Positions 1-8,924 of a DNA stretch of 9,418 nucleotides are shown here, one piece after another. This stretch comes from Microbacteriaceae bacterium (GTDB lineage: Bacteria; Actinomycetota; Actinomycetes; Actinomycetales; Microbacteriaceae). Below the pieces are notes generated by a model that ran no database searches, was not told where the DNA came from, and saw nothing but the letters and a program-made list of their open reading frames with translations. Every line of letters starts with the position of its first letter. Positions within the stretch are counted from its first letter, which is position 1. The stretch is from NCBI GenBank assembly GCA_026785785.1, contig JAJAZI010000088.1:1-9418 (forward strand), in the 5' to 3' direction. Made by a program: the position numbers and the translations under genes.

Positions 1-485
1 ATGTAGTCGGGGATCGCACTGTCAACCTCGACGGCCCGCGACTTGCCGATGTTCACTCCGATGATGGGGCGGCGGGTCCTGGCGCGTTCACGGCGCAGGC
101 GCGGGGCGGCGGCGGCCGAGCCCCCGTTGTTGAACCCCATCCGGTTGATGACCGCACGATCGGCGATCAGGCGGAACAGCCGCGGCCTCCCGTTGCCCGG
201 CTGTGCGAGGGCCGTGAGCGTGCCGACCTCGACGTGACCGAATCCGAGCTGCCAGAGGCCGCGCACGCCCTCGGCGTCCTTGTCGAAACCGGCAGCGACA
301 CCGAACGGCGAGTCGAACTCCAGCCCGAGGGCGGTCGTCGCAAGTGACGGGTCCGGCCGGGTGGCGAGGCGCAGCAGCGAACCGACGCCGATGCGCGGGA
401 GGAGCCGGATGACGGTGAACGCCAAGTGATGGGCCCGCTCGGGGTCGAGGCGGCGCAGAACGAGTGAGAAGAAGAGGGAATACAT
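1..485 (-). CDS. pyrD: Dihydroorotate dehydrogenase (quinone), class 2, 5' part only
   Basis: Oxidises dihydroorotate to orotate in de novo pyrimidine synthesis, using FMN and passing electrons to membrane quinone. About 161 codons are present; the gene runs off the low-coordinate end of the window. The translation starts MYSLFFSLVLRRLDPERAHH, the N-terminal helical extension typical of membrane-bound class 2 enzymes. It continues through AAGFDKDAEG (FMN/phosphate region), HVEVGTLT, QPGNGRPRLFR, INRMGFNN and GVNIGKSR, all hallmark DHODH blocks in the expected order. The ATG at 485-483 is chosen because family similarity begins there. No Shine-Dalgarno sequence is visible just upstream. A TACCCT box (complement of 496-501) lies 10 nt before the ATG and could be a -10 element for a leaderless or near-leaderless transcript, but no -35 partner was found. 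It follows nrdR after 127 bp, so it may have its own promoter. The C-terminal catalytic half is not in the window. Confidence 0.95.
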   Translation of the reverse strand, partial: MYSLFFSLVLRRLDPERAHHLAFTVIRLLPRIGVGSLLRLATRPDPSLATTALGLEFDSPFGVAAGFDKDAEGVRGLWQLGFGHVEVGTLTALAQPGNGRPRLFRLIADRAVINRMGFNNGGSAAAAPRLRRERARTRRPIIGVNIGKSRAVEVDSAIPDY

Positions 486-540
486 ACCGAGACTCAGGGT
501 AGCGCCAGCAGGCTGTGACCCGTGTACCGCGCCCGGCGTA

Positions 541-615
541 TTCGCCACCGCCCTTCTCAGCACGGCCCTACTCAGCACGGCCCTACTCAGCACGGCTCTA
601 CTCTGCACGGCTTTA
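541..615 (-). repeat. 15-bp tandem repeat array spanning the nrdR stop codon
   Basis: Four head-to-tail 15-bp units lie at 556-570, 571-585, 586-600 and 601-615. The first two are identical (plus-strand unit ctcagcacggcccta), the third differs at 1 position and the fourth at 3. A degenerate fifth copy (10 of 15 matches) may lie at 541-555. Read on the minus strand, each full unit begins with a stop codon: TAA for nrdR itself at 615-613, then TAG three times. As 15 is a multiple of 3, all four stops are in the nrdR frame. The array fills about half of the nrdR-pyrD gap. The units are all in direct orientation, so they do not form one simple terminator hairpin, and no T-tract is present. Function unknown; replication slippage is the simplest origin. 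Confidence 0.93.
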
Positions 616-1080
616 GTCTGCGGAGAGCGCCTCATCGTGCTCGACTCGCAGCAACGCGATCGCGGTCTCGAAGTCGTCGAGGGAGTCGAACCCCTGATAG
701 ACGCTCGCGAACCGCAGGTAGGCGACCTCGTCGAGTTCCCGCAGCGGCGGGAGGATCGCCAGGCCGATGTCGTTGGCGTCGATCTGCGATGCCCCGGTGG
801 CCCGGATGGCCTCCTCGACCCGCTGCGCGAGGATCGCGAGGTCGGTGTCGGTAACCGGCCGGCCCTGGCAGGCCTTCCGGACGCCGGAGACGATCTTCTC
901 GCGGCTGAACGGCTCGATCACGCCGCTGCGCTTGACGACATTGAGACTCGCGGTCTCGGTGGTCGAGAATCGGCGCCCGCACTCCGGGCACTGCCGGCGA
1001 CGGCGGATCGACAAACCGTCGTCACTGGTGCGGGAGTCGACGACTCGAGAATCAGAATGACGACAGAAGGGGCAGAACAT
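613..1080 (-). CDS. nrdR: Transcriptional repressor NrdR of ribonucleotide reductase genes
   Basis: NrdR is a zinc- and ATP/dATP-binding repressor that binds NrdR boxes near ribonucleotide reductase genes and so couples dNTP supply to nucleotide levels. The protein is 155 aa, the usual family length. A zinc ribbon is visible as C3-x2-C6 and C31-x2-C34, with the basic stretch [14 protein letters not shown] at 25-38. An ATP-cone domain follows from about residue 46 to 136 ([16 protein letters not shown] onward). The ATG at 1080 is chosen because the family invariably begins with MxCPxC; the upstream Shine-Dalgarno is weak. The gene lies 42 bp after hisD and is probably cotranscribed with it. 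Its TAA stop is the first base triplet of a tandem repeat array. No reductase gene (nrdAB/EF/J) is in the window, so its targets lie elsewhere. Identification is secure. Confidence 0.97.
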   Translation of the reverse strand: MFCPFCRHSDSRVVDSRTSDDGLSIRRRRQCPECGRRFSTTETASLNVVKRSGVIEPFSREKIVSGVRKACQGRPVTDTDLAILAQRVEEAIRATGASQIDANDIGLAILPPLRELDEVAYLRFASVYQGFDSLDDFETAIALLRVEHDEALSAD

Positions 1081-1122
1081 GGTGACACCAGCGTACGCCC
1101 GCGCCCGCCGAAACGGGCAACG

Positions 1123-2430
1123 TCAGTCGCCCGTGAATCTGGCCATCACCGCGGCCCCGTGTGCCGGGAGGTCCTCAGCACCCGACAGGGCGACAACCTG
1201 CTCCCGCACCCGCTGCAGGGCGGCGCGGTCGTAGCTGACGACCTGCTGCGGGCGCAGGAACGTGTAGGCGCCGAGCCCGGACGCGAACCGAGCCTGTCCC
1301 CCGGTGGGCAGCACGTGGTTCGATCCGGCGAGGTAGTCGCCGAGGCTCACGGGCGAGTGGTCGCCAAGGAAGATCGCGCCGGCGTTGAGGATGCTGGGGA
1401 GCATCGTTTTCGGGTCGGCTGTCTGGATCGCGAGGTGCTCCGGTCCGTAGGCGTTGCTGAAGTCGGCGGCCGCGGCGAGGTCGTCGACGAGCACGACAGC
1501 GGACTGCACACCGGTCAGTGAGATCTGCACGCGCTCCCGGTGGTGGGTGAGCGGCACGAGTCGCGCGAGCTCGACCTGCACGCGGTCGGCGAGATCGGCG
1601 GAGTCGGTGACGAGCACACCCGCGGCGAGTTCGTCGTGCTCGGCCTGGCTGATCAGGTCGCTGGCGACGAGTCGCGCGTCGGCGGTGCCGTCCGCAATCA
1701 CGAGGATCTCGGTGGGCCCGGCCTCGGAGTCGATGCCCGCCTGTCCGCGAACCAGGCGCTTGGCTGCGGCGACGTAGACGTTGCCGGGCCCGGTGATCAC
1801 CTGCACGGGGTCGAGCAGCCCGGGAACGCCGTAGGCGAAAGCTCCGATCGCCCCCGCACCGCCCATGGCGTAGATCTCGTCGATCCCGAGCAGCCCGGCC
1901 GCGCCGAGGATGGTCGGGTGGATCGCTCCGTCGAAGGCGCGCTGAGGCGGGGAGGCGAGGGCGACGGAGCGCACCCCGGCGACCTGTGCCGGCACGACGT
2001 TCATGACCACGCTGGACGGGTATACGGCCTTGCCACCGGGAACGTAGAGGCCGACCCGTGCGACCGGGCTCCACCGCTGCACGACCTCGGCGCCGTCGCC
2101 GAGCATGGTGACGGCGGGGGCGGGAACCTGGGCGGCCGATCCGGCCCTGACCCGGTCGATGGCCTCCTCGAGCGCGTCGCGCACGGCGGGCTCGAGCCGG
2201 GCGACGGCGTCGGCGATCTCGCCGGCACTCACCCGCACGTGGTCGGGCCGCACCCCGTCGAAGCGCTCCGCCTGGTCGATAATCGCCTGCTCGCCGCGGG
2301 CGCGCACATCGTCGATGAGCGCGCTCGCGGCATCCGTCGCCACCGAGATGTCGGTGTGCGACCGCGGGACGATCGAGAGGAGTTCGGCAGGGCTGAGGCG
2401 GCGGCCGCGGAGGTCGATGGTCTGGATCAT
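1123..2430 (-). CDS. hisD: Histidinol dehydrogenase
   Basis: Catalyses the last two steps of histidine synthesis, L-histidinol to L-histidinal to L-histidine, with NAD+ and zinc. The 435-aa product matches the family length. Visible motifs are VITGPGNVYVAAAKR (211-225), the signature SEAGPTEILVIADG (235-248), SQAEHDE (261-267), YGPEHL (328-333), GDYLAGSNHVLPTGG (364-378) and LPAHGAA (421-427). By alignment to the E. coli enzyme, zinc ligands are Q262, H265, D365 and H424, and the catalytic pair is E331/H332; all are present. The reading frame is open further upstream to 2550, overlapping the end of dnaE, but the start at 2430 is preferred: family similarity begins at MIQTIDLRG, and GGGAG (2439-2435) sits 4 nt before the ATG. 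It lies 64 bp after dnaE and 42 bp before nrdR. No other his genes are in the window. Confidence 0.97.
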   Translation of the reverse strand: MIQTIDLRGRRLSPAELLSIVPRSHTDISVATDAASALIDDVRARGEQAIIDQAERFDGVRPDHVRVSAGEIADAVARLEPAVRDALEEAIDRVRAGSAAQVPAPAVTMLGDGAEVVQRWSPVARVGLYVPGGKAVYPSSVVMNVVPAQVAGVRSVALASPPQRAFDGAIHPTILGAAGLLGIDEIYAMGGAGAIGAFAYGVPGLLDPVQVITGPGNVYVAAAKRLVRGQAGIDSEAGPTEILVIADGTADARLVASDLISQAEHDELAAGVLVTDSADLADRVQVELARLVPLTHHRERVQISLTGVQSAVVLVDDLAAAADFSNAYGPEHLAIQTADPKTMLPSILNAGAIFLGDHSPVSLGDYLAGSNHVLPTGGQARFASGLGAYTFLRPQQVVSYDRAALQRVREQVVALSGAEDLPAHGAAVMARFTGD

Positions 2431-2434
2431 GGCG

Positions 2435-2439
2435 CTCCC
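2435..2439 (-). promoter_or_regulatory. Ribosome-binding site of hisD
   Basis: Minus-strand GGGAG lies 4 nt before the ATG at 2430. It supports this start over the longer reading frame that would begin at 2550 inside dnaE. Confidence 0.7.
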
Positions 2440-2457
2440 AACTTTAGCGGCCACCCG

Positions 2458-2487
2458 CTGGACGCCGGCCGCGTGCGGCCCCGCCAG
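2458..2487 (-). other. GC-rich imperfect hairpin between dnaE and hisD
   Basis: Seven bases past the dnaE stop, the minus strand reads CTGG ... GGCCG-CACG-CGGCC ... CCAG. The inner stem is 5 bp (2467-2471 with 2476-2480) and the outer one 4 bp (2458-2461 with 2484-2487), separated by a small internal loop. There is no T-tract after it, so it is not a standard intrinsic terminator. It could pause polymerase, protect the dnaE mRNA 3' end, or be chance in GC-rich DNA. Confidence 0.35.
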
Positions 2488-2494
2488 GATGCGG

Positions 2495-6010
<3,516 letters not shown>

Positions 6011-6016
6011 GAATTA

Positions 6017-6020
6017 CTCC
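6017..6020 (-). promoter_or_regulatory. Ribosome-binding site fixing the TTG start of dnaE
   Basis: Minus-strand GGAG followed by TAATTC (6 nt) and then TTG at 6010. The spacing is ideal, and no in-frame ATG lies between here and the conserved HLHVH motif, so the TTG start is well supported. Confidence 0.75.
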
Positions 6021-6044
6021 GAAGACCGAGGTGAAAAGCTTCCT

Positions 6045-6059
6045 CCAGCCTAAGGCTGG
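6045..6059 (-). terminator. Perfect 6-bp hairpin directly after rluD, possible weak terminator
   Basis: The minus strand reads CCAGCC-TTA-GGCTGG, a perfect inverted repeat with a 3-nt loop, starting two bases past the rluD TGA. It is followed by AGGAAGC and then TTTT, so the T-run begins seven bases after the stem and is short. It may be an attenuating hairpin between rluD and dnaE or an mRNA 3'-end stabiliser. A full intrinsic terminator is not supported, because the tract is displaced and short. Confidence 0.4.
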
Positions 6060-6061
6060 GG

Positions 6062-6982
6062 TCAGTCTTTTCGGAGCACATCCAGCGCGTGCTGGAGGTC
6101 CGCCGGGTAGTTCGTCCTGTAGACGACGCTTTCGCCGGTGGCCGGGTGCCGGAAGCTCAGCTGGAGCGCGTGCAGCCACTGGCGCGACAGTCCGAGCTTC
6201 GCCGAGATCGACGGATCGGCACCGTACATCGCGTCGCCGACGCACGGGTGCCGCTGGGCGGCCATGTGCACCCGGATCTGGTGTGTTCGCCCGGTCTCGA
6301 GGTTCACCTCGAGCAGCGACGCGCTCGGGAACGCCTCCAGCGTCTCGTAATGGGTGACCGAATCCTTGCCTCCGGAGACGATCGCGAACTTCCAGCTGGA
6401 TCCGGGGTGTCGCCCGATCGGCGCGTCGATCGTCCCGGCGAGCGGATCGGGGTGGCCCTGCACGACGGCGTGGTAGATCTTGTCGACCTCACGGTCGTGG
6501 AAGGCGCGCTTGAGCTCGGAATAGGCCCGCTCGGACTTGGCGACGACCATGAGGCCGCTCGTGCCGGCGTCGAGCCGGTGCACGATTCCCGCACGCTCGG
6601 AGGCGCCGGAGGTGGAGATGCGGTAGCCGGCGCCGGCCAGCGCGCCGAGCACGGTCGGACCGGTCCAGCCGACCGAGGGATGCGCGGCGACACCGACGGG
6701 CTTGTCGATGACGATGATGTCGTCGTCGTCGTGGACGACGGTGAGGTCGGGCACGTGCACTGGCACGATCACCGGGGCCTCCCTCGACTGCCAGTTGACC
6801 TCGAGCCAGCTCCCGGAGTGCAACCGGTCGGACTTGCCGAGGACCGCTCCGTCTGCCGTCACTCCCCCGGCCTCGGCGACCTCGGCCGCGAAGGTGCGCG
6901 AGAAGCCCAGGAGCTTGGCGAGCCCGGCGTCGACCCGCTCGCCCGCAAGTCCCTCAGGGACGGGCATGCTGCGTGTTTCCAT
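6062..6982 (-). CDS. rluD: RluA/RluD-family 23S rRNA pseudouridine synthase
   Basis: Isomerises uridine to pseudouridine, probably in 23S rRNA; the exact target sites cannot be told from sequence. The product is 306 aa. An N-terminal S4-like RNA-binding region (about 10-65: [26 protein letters not shown]) precedes the catalytic domain. Family blocks are visible: [15 protein letters not shown] (89-103), the signature [16 protein letters not shown] (135-150) with catalytic Asp138, [21 protein letters not shown] and [10 protein letters not shown]. It starts 5 bp after the lspA stop, a pairing common in bacteria, and is surely cotranscribed with it. The ATG at 6982 is used; the ATG five codons later ([13 protein letters not shown]) is also possible. 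A 6-bp hairpin follows its stop. The family assignment is secure; the name rluD is by general similarity, since actinobacterial members are not all characterised. Confidence 0.93.
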   Translation of the reverse strand: METRSMPVPEGLAGERVDAGLAKLLGFSRTFAAEVAEAGGVTADGAVLGKSDRLHSGSWLEVNWQSREAPVIVPVHVPDLTVVHDDDDIIVIDKPVGVAAHPSVGWTGPTVLGALAGAGYRISTSGASERAGIVHRLDAGTSGLMVVAKSERAYSELKRAFHDREVDKIYHAVVQGHPDPLAGTIDAPIGRHPGSSWKFAIVSGGKDSVTHYETLEAFPSASLLEVNLETGRTHQIRVHMAAQRHPCVGDAMYGADPSISAKLGLSRQWLHALQLSFRHPATGESVVYRTNYPADLQHALDVLRKD

Positions 6983-6987
6983 GTCTG

Positions 6988-7602
6988 CTAGCGCTCCGCG
7001 GCGTCGGGGGTGGAGTCGGCGGGGGTGGAGTCTGCGACGCCGTGACTGGCCGCGCCGGATCCGGCAGCACCCGGTTTCACCTCGCGCTGGCCGTCAAGCC
7101 CCACCCCGCGGATCGTGAGGATGATGAACAGCCCCATGCTCGCGACGATGAACGAATCCGCGATATTGAACACCGCCGGGAACCCGGCAACGCGGATGAA
7201 GTCGATCACGTGGCCGAGGCCGAAGCTCGGTTCACGCAGCAGCCGGTCGGCGAGGTTCCCGAGCGTACCGCCGAGCAGCATCCCGAACATGATCGCCCAC
7301 GTGAGGGAGCGTATCCGGCGGGCGAAGAAAATGATGAAGACCGTCACGACGGATGCCGCGATCGAGAATATCCAGGTGGCGCCGCTCGCGAACGAGAACG
7401 CCGCCCCCGGATTCTTAACGAACACGAAATCCAGCACGTTGCCGAGCACCGGGACCGGCTCGCCGAGCGGCAGGTTCTCGACGACGAAGTACTTCGTTAT
7501 CTGATCAAAGGCGAAGACGGCGAGGGCCACCGTGACGAGCGCGAAGATCGCCCGAACGCTGACCCCTGCCGTACGTGCCGCCGCGGTCGGCTCAGTTGCC
7601 AC
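6988..7602 (-). CDS. lspA: Lipoprotein signal peptidase (signal peptidase II)
   Basis: Membrane aspartyl protease that removes signal peptides from diacylglyceryl-modified prolipoproteins. The product is 204 aa, longer than the usual ~160-170 because of a hydrophilic C-terminal tail. Four membrane segments are apparent at about 15-33, 75-93, 100-116 and 146-165. Conserved FDQITK (32-37), NPGAAFS (64-70), [10 protein letters not shown] (112-121) and FNIADSFI (145-152) give the catalytic pair D119 and D149. The start is GTG at 7602, with AGGG five to six bases upstream. The first 11 bp overlap the end of divIVA, which suggests translational coupling. The tail from about residue 170 is low complexity and includes ADSTP twice, from a 15-bp tandem duplication near the stop. 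Such a tail is probably cytoplasmic and not needed for catalysis (inference). Confidence 0.96.
   Translation of the reverse strand: MATEPTAAARTAGVSVRAIFALVTVALAVFAFDQITKYFVVENLPLGEPVPVLGNVLDFVFVKNPGAAFSFASGATWIFSIAASVVTVFIIFFARRIRSLTWAIMFGMLLGGTLGNLADRLLREPSFGLGHVIDFIRVAGFPAVFNIADSFIVASMGLFIILTIRGVGLDGQREVKPGAAGSGAASHGVADSTPADSTPDAAER
7006..7035 (-). repeat. 15-bp tandem duplication in the 3' end of lspA
   Basis: Two adjacent 15-bp units, 7006-7020 and 7021-7035 (plus-strand gggggtggagtcggc and gggggtggagtctgc), match at 14 of 15 positions. They encode ADSTP twice in the C-terminal tail, ending six codons before the TAG (DAAER). This looks like a recent in-frame slippage duplication. Confidence 0.85.
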
Positions 7603-8389
7603 CGGCGCCCTGGCTCATTGACGCGGTCTCCGACTTGTTCGCCGATCCGACGGTGTCGAGTTCGTGAAGCTGGCTCTCGATATACCCCTTGAGCTTCTGG
7701 CGGTACTCCCGCTCGAAGATGCGGAGCTCGTCGATGCGCTGCTCGAGAACGGTGCGATCCTTGTCGAGCTTGGCGAGTTGCGCGCGCTGCGTTGCCTCCG
7801 CCTCGCTGACGAGGCGTGCTGCGGTGGCCTCGGCCTCGGTGACGACGCTCTCAGCGTTGGCCTCGGCCTCGCCCTGTACCTTGGCCGCGGCGGCCTCGGC
7901 CTCGCCCTGTACCTTGGCCGCGGCGGCCTCGGCTTCGCTGACGACGCGCTCGGCCGTGGCGTTGCCCTCGGCGACCAGTGATTCGCGCTTCTCGACTCCT
8001 TCACGGACGTGCTCCTCGTGCAGGCGGCGAGCCAGCTGCAGCAGGTTGGTGGTGCTGTCGGTCTCAGACTCGACGCTCGGGGCTGCGTACGCCACCGGTG
8101 CTGCAACGACGGCGGGGGCCGCGACTGCCGGCTCGGGTGCGGGCTCGGCAGGAGCCGCGGCAACGGGCTCGGCGGCGGGAGCAGGTTGGCCTCCGCCACG
8201 CTGAATCTCGCCGATGCGGGACTCGCTGCCGACGAGGCGTTGGCGAAGCTCCTCGTTCTCCTGGTTCAGGCGGCGAAGCTCGACGACGACCTCGTCGAGA
8301 AAGTCATCGACCTCGTCCTGGTCGTAGCCCTCGCGAAACTTGGTCGGCTGGAAACGCTTGTTGACAACGTCTTCGGGAGTCAGAGCCAT
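7592..8389 (-). CDS. divIVA: DivIVA/Wag31-type polar growth and septum protein
   Basis: Coiled-coil cytoskeletal protein that binds curved membrane at poles and septa and, in Actinobacteria, organises polar cell-wall growth. The product is 265 aa. The N-terminal DivIVA domain (2-55) reads ALTPEDVVNKRFQPTKFREG and contains the conserved F/R lipid-contact region, followed by a short coiled coil (DEVVVELRRLNQENEELRQRL). Residues 65-105 form a Pro/Ala-rich flexible linker. The second coiled coil (about 113-245) contains six 11-residue repeats at 141-206 with pattern EAEAxAxxVxx, two of them identical (EAEAAAAKVQG). The C-terminal tail (246-265) is Ser/Gly-rich. The ATG at 8389 has GAGG six bases upstream. 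It lies 135 bp after yggT behind a 19-bp inverted repeat and overlaps lspA by 11 bp. The order sepF-yggT-divIVA is the classic end of the division cluster. Confidence 0.97.
   Translation of the reverse strand: MALTPEDVVNKRFQPTKFREGYDQDEVDDFLDEVVVELRRLNQENEELRQRLVGSESRIGEIQRGGGQPAPAAEPVAAAPAEPAPEPAVAAPAVVAAPVAYAAPSVESETDSTTNLLQLARRLHEEHVREGVEKRESLVAEGNATAERVVSEAEAAAAKVQGEAEAAAAKVQGEAEANAESVVTEAEATAARLVSEAEATQRAQLAKLDKDRTVLEQRIDELRIFEREYRQKLKGYIESQLHELDTVGSANKSETASMSQGAGGN
7805..7969 (-). repeat. 33-bp tandem repeats encoding hendecads in divIVA
   Basis: Five consecutive 33-bp units are recognisable: 7805-7837, 7838-7870, 7871-7903, 7904-7936 and 7937-7969. The units at 7871-7903 and 7904-7936 match at 32 of 33 bases; the others are divergent but keep the gcctcggcctc core (GAGGCCGAGGC in the sense strand). 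At the protein level a sixth copy continues to residue 206. Eleven residues equal three helical turns, fitting a right-leaning coiled coil. The near-identical central pair indicates a recent duplication. Confidence 0.9.
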
Positions 8390-8413
8390 GGGTCACCTCA
8401 AAATAATCTGGAA

Positions 8414-8432
8414 CATGCACGTGCCGTGCATG
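8414..8432. promoter_or_regulatory. 19-bp inverted repeat upstream of divIVA, possible operator or 5'-UTR hairpin
   Basis: catgcacg-tgc-cgtgcatg is a perfect 8-bp inverted repeat with a 3-nt centre. It contains the fully palindromic octamer GCACGTGC at 8417-8424. Its inner edge is 24 nt before the divIVA ATG. It could be a protein-binding site in DNA, or an 8-bp RNA hairpin in the divIVA leader 14 nt before the ribosome-binding site. I do not recognise it as a known regulator's box. Confidence 0.55.
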
Positions 8433-8475
8433 AATGTGCGTGCTGCTAAAGCTAGCAAAAGAATGCCCGCGAGTA

Positions 8476-8488
8476 GGAGGACGCCTCC
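8476..8488 (-). other. Small hairpin after yggT
   Basis: The minus strand reads GGAGG-CGT-CCTCC, a 5-bp stem with a 3-nt loop, 36 nt past the yggT stop. A T-rich stretch (TTCTTTT) starts 13 nt later, too far for a standard intrinsic terminator. The 135-bp yggT-divIVA gap holds this hairpin, a second small inverted repeat (TGCTA/TAGCA, about 8442-8455) and the 19-bp repeat. No convincing paired -35/-10 promoter was found. Confidence 0.3.
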
Positions 8489-8524
8489 GGGACACGCAGT
8501 CAAGAATACAGCGTCGCCGGTGGC

Positions 8525-8830
8525 TTACCCAGCTGTGGACGCCAACGACGTGGCGACCGACATCAGGATCAGTACCGCAATCAAGACGATGCTCCAGGCG
8601 AAGTCGAGGGCGATTCCGCCGAGGCGGATCGGCGGGATGAACCGACGCACCACACGGATCGGCGGATCCGTGATGGTGAACACGAGTTCCGCCACGACGA
8701 CGAGAATCCCCTTCGGTCGCCAGCCCTTGGCGAAGTTGCGCGCGAGGTCGAGGATGAATCGCGCCCACATTGCGATGAGGTAAAGGAAAAGGGCGTAATA
8801 CGCGATGGTCGCGATAACAGAAACGATCAC
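8525..8830 (-). CDS. yggT: YggT-family small membrane protein
   Basis: A 101-aa integral membrane protein of the YggT family, found beside sepF and divIVA in Gram-positives; its biochemical role is not established. Two hydrophobic segments are seen at about 3-26 (VSVIATIAYYALFLYLIAMWARF) and 74-95 (LDFAWSIVLIAVLILMSVATSL). Between them lies the conserved hydrophilic region with TDPPIRVVRRFIPPIRLGGIALDF, the family hallmark. The start is GTG at 8830. A TGA in the same frame lies 15 nt before it (codons GCT AGC GTC GGA GCT between), so no earlier start exists. A GGAG is present but only 2 nt from the GTG, closer than usual. The gene lies 78 bp after sepF and 135 bp before divIVA. Confidence 0.92.
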   Translation of the reverse strand: MIVSVIATIAYYALFLYLIAMWARFILDLARNFAKGWRPKGILVVVAELVFTITDPPIRVVRRFIPPIRLGGIALDFAWSIVLIAVLILMSVATSLASTAG

Positions 8831-8860
8831 AGCTCCGACGCTAGCTCATCCGGCTGAGTA

Positions 8861-8924
8861 TCAGTTCTGGGCATAGCCAGTTCTGGGCACAGTCAGTCGT
8901 GGGCATAGTCAGTTCTGGGCGTAG
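8861..8924 (-). repeat. 16-bp tandem repeat array spanning the sepF stop codon
   Basis: Four head-to-tail 16-bp units lie at 8861-8876, 8877-8892, 8893-8908 and 8909-8924 (plus-strand consensus tcagttctgggcatag). The last unit is the coding end of sepF: the minus strand of each reads CTAYGCCCAGAACTGA, the final codons TAC GCC CAG AAC TGA plus one base. Two units keep TGA besides the gene's own; one has TGG. The array occupies most of the 78-bp sepF-yggT gap. Period 16 shifts the frame at each unit, so the farthest TGA (48 nt on) is back in the sepF frame. All units are in direct orientation. Function unknown. Confidence 0.93.

Noticed and set aside
535..546. GGCG-TATT-CGCC hairpin in the nrdR-pyrD gap as a terminator
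   Set aside because: A 4-bp stem without a T-tract is too weak to support a call.
556..615. CRISPR array at the nrdR 3' end
   Set aside because: The units are directly adjacent with no spacers, only 15 bp long, and no cas genes are near.
1103..1118. Terminator between hisD and nrdR (GCCCG/CGGGC stem)
   Set aside because: Only a 5-bp stem in very GC-rich sequence and no T-tract; hisD and nrdR are just 42 bp apart and likely cotranscribed.
637..1521. Long plus-strand open frame opposite nrdR and hisD
   Set aside because: Shadow of two clearly identified minus-strand genes; no family motifs and no ribosome-binding site.
8411..8432. LexA (SOS) box upstream of divIVA, from the GAACAT half site
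   Set aside because: Only one half of the actinobacterial SOS consensus is present; the symmetric partner is missing.
8498..8503. TTGACT as the -35 box of a divIVA promoter
   Set aside because: The hexamer is good, but no acceptable -10 sequence lies 16-18 bp downstream on the minus strand.
8861..8924. CRISPR array or transposon end at the sepF 3' end
   Set aside because: Contiguous 16-bp units without spacers, no transposase and no terminal inverted repeats.
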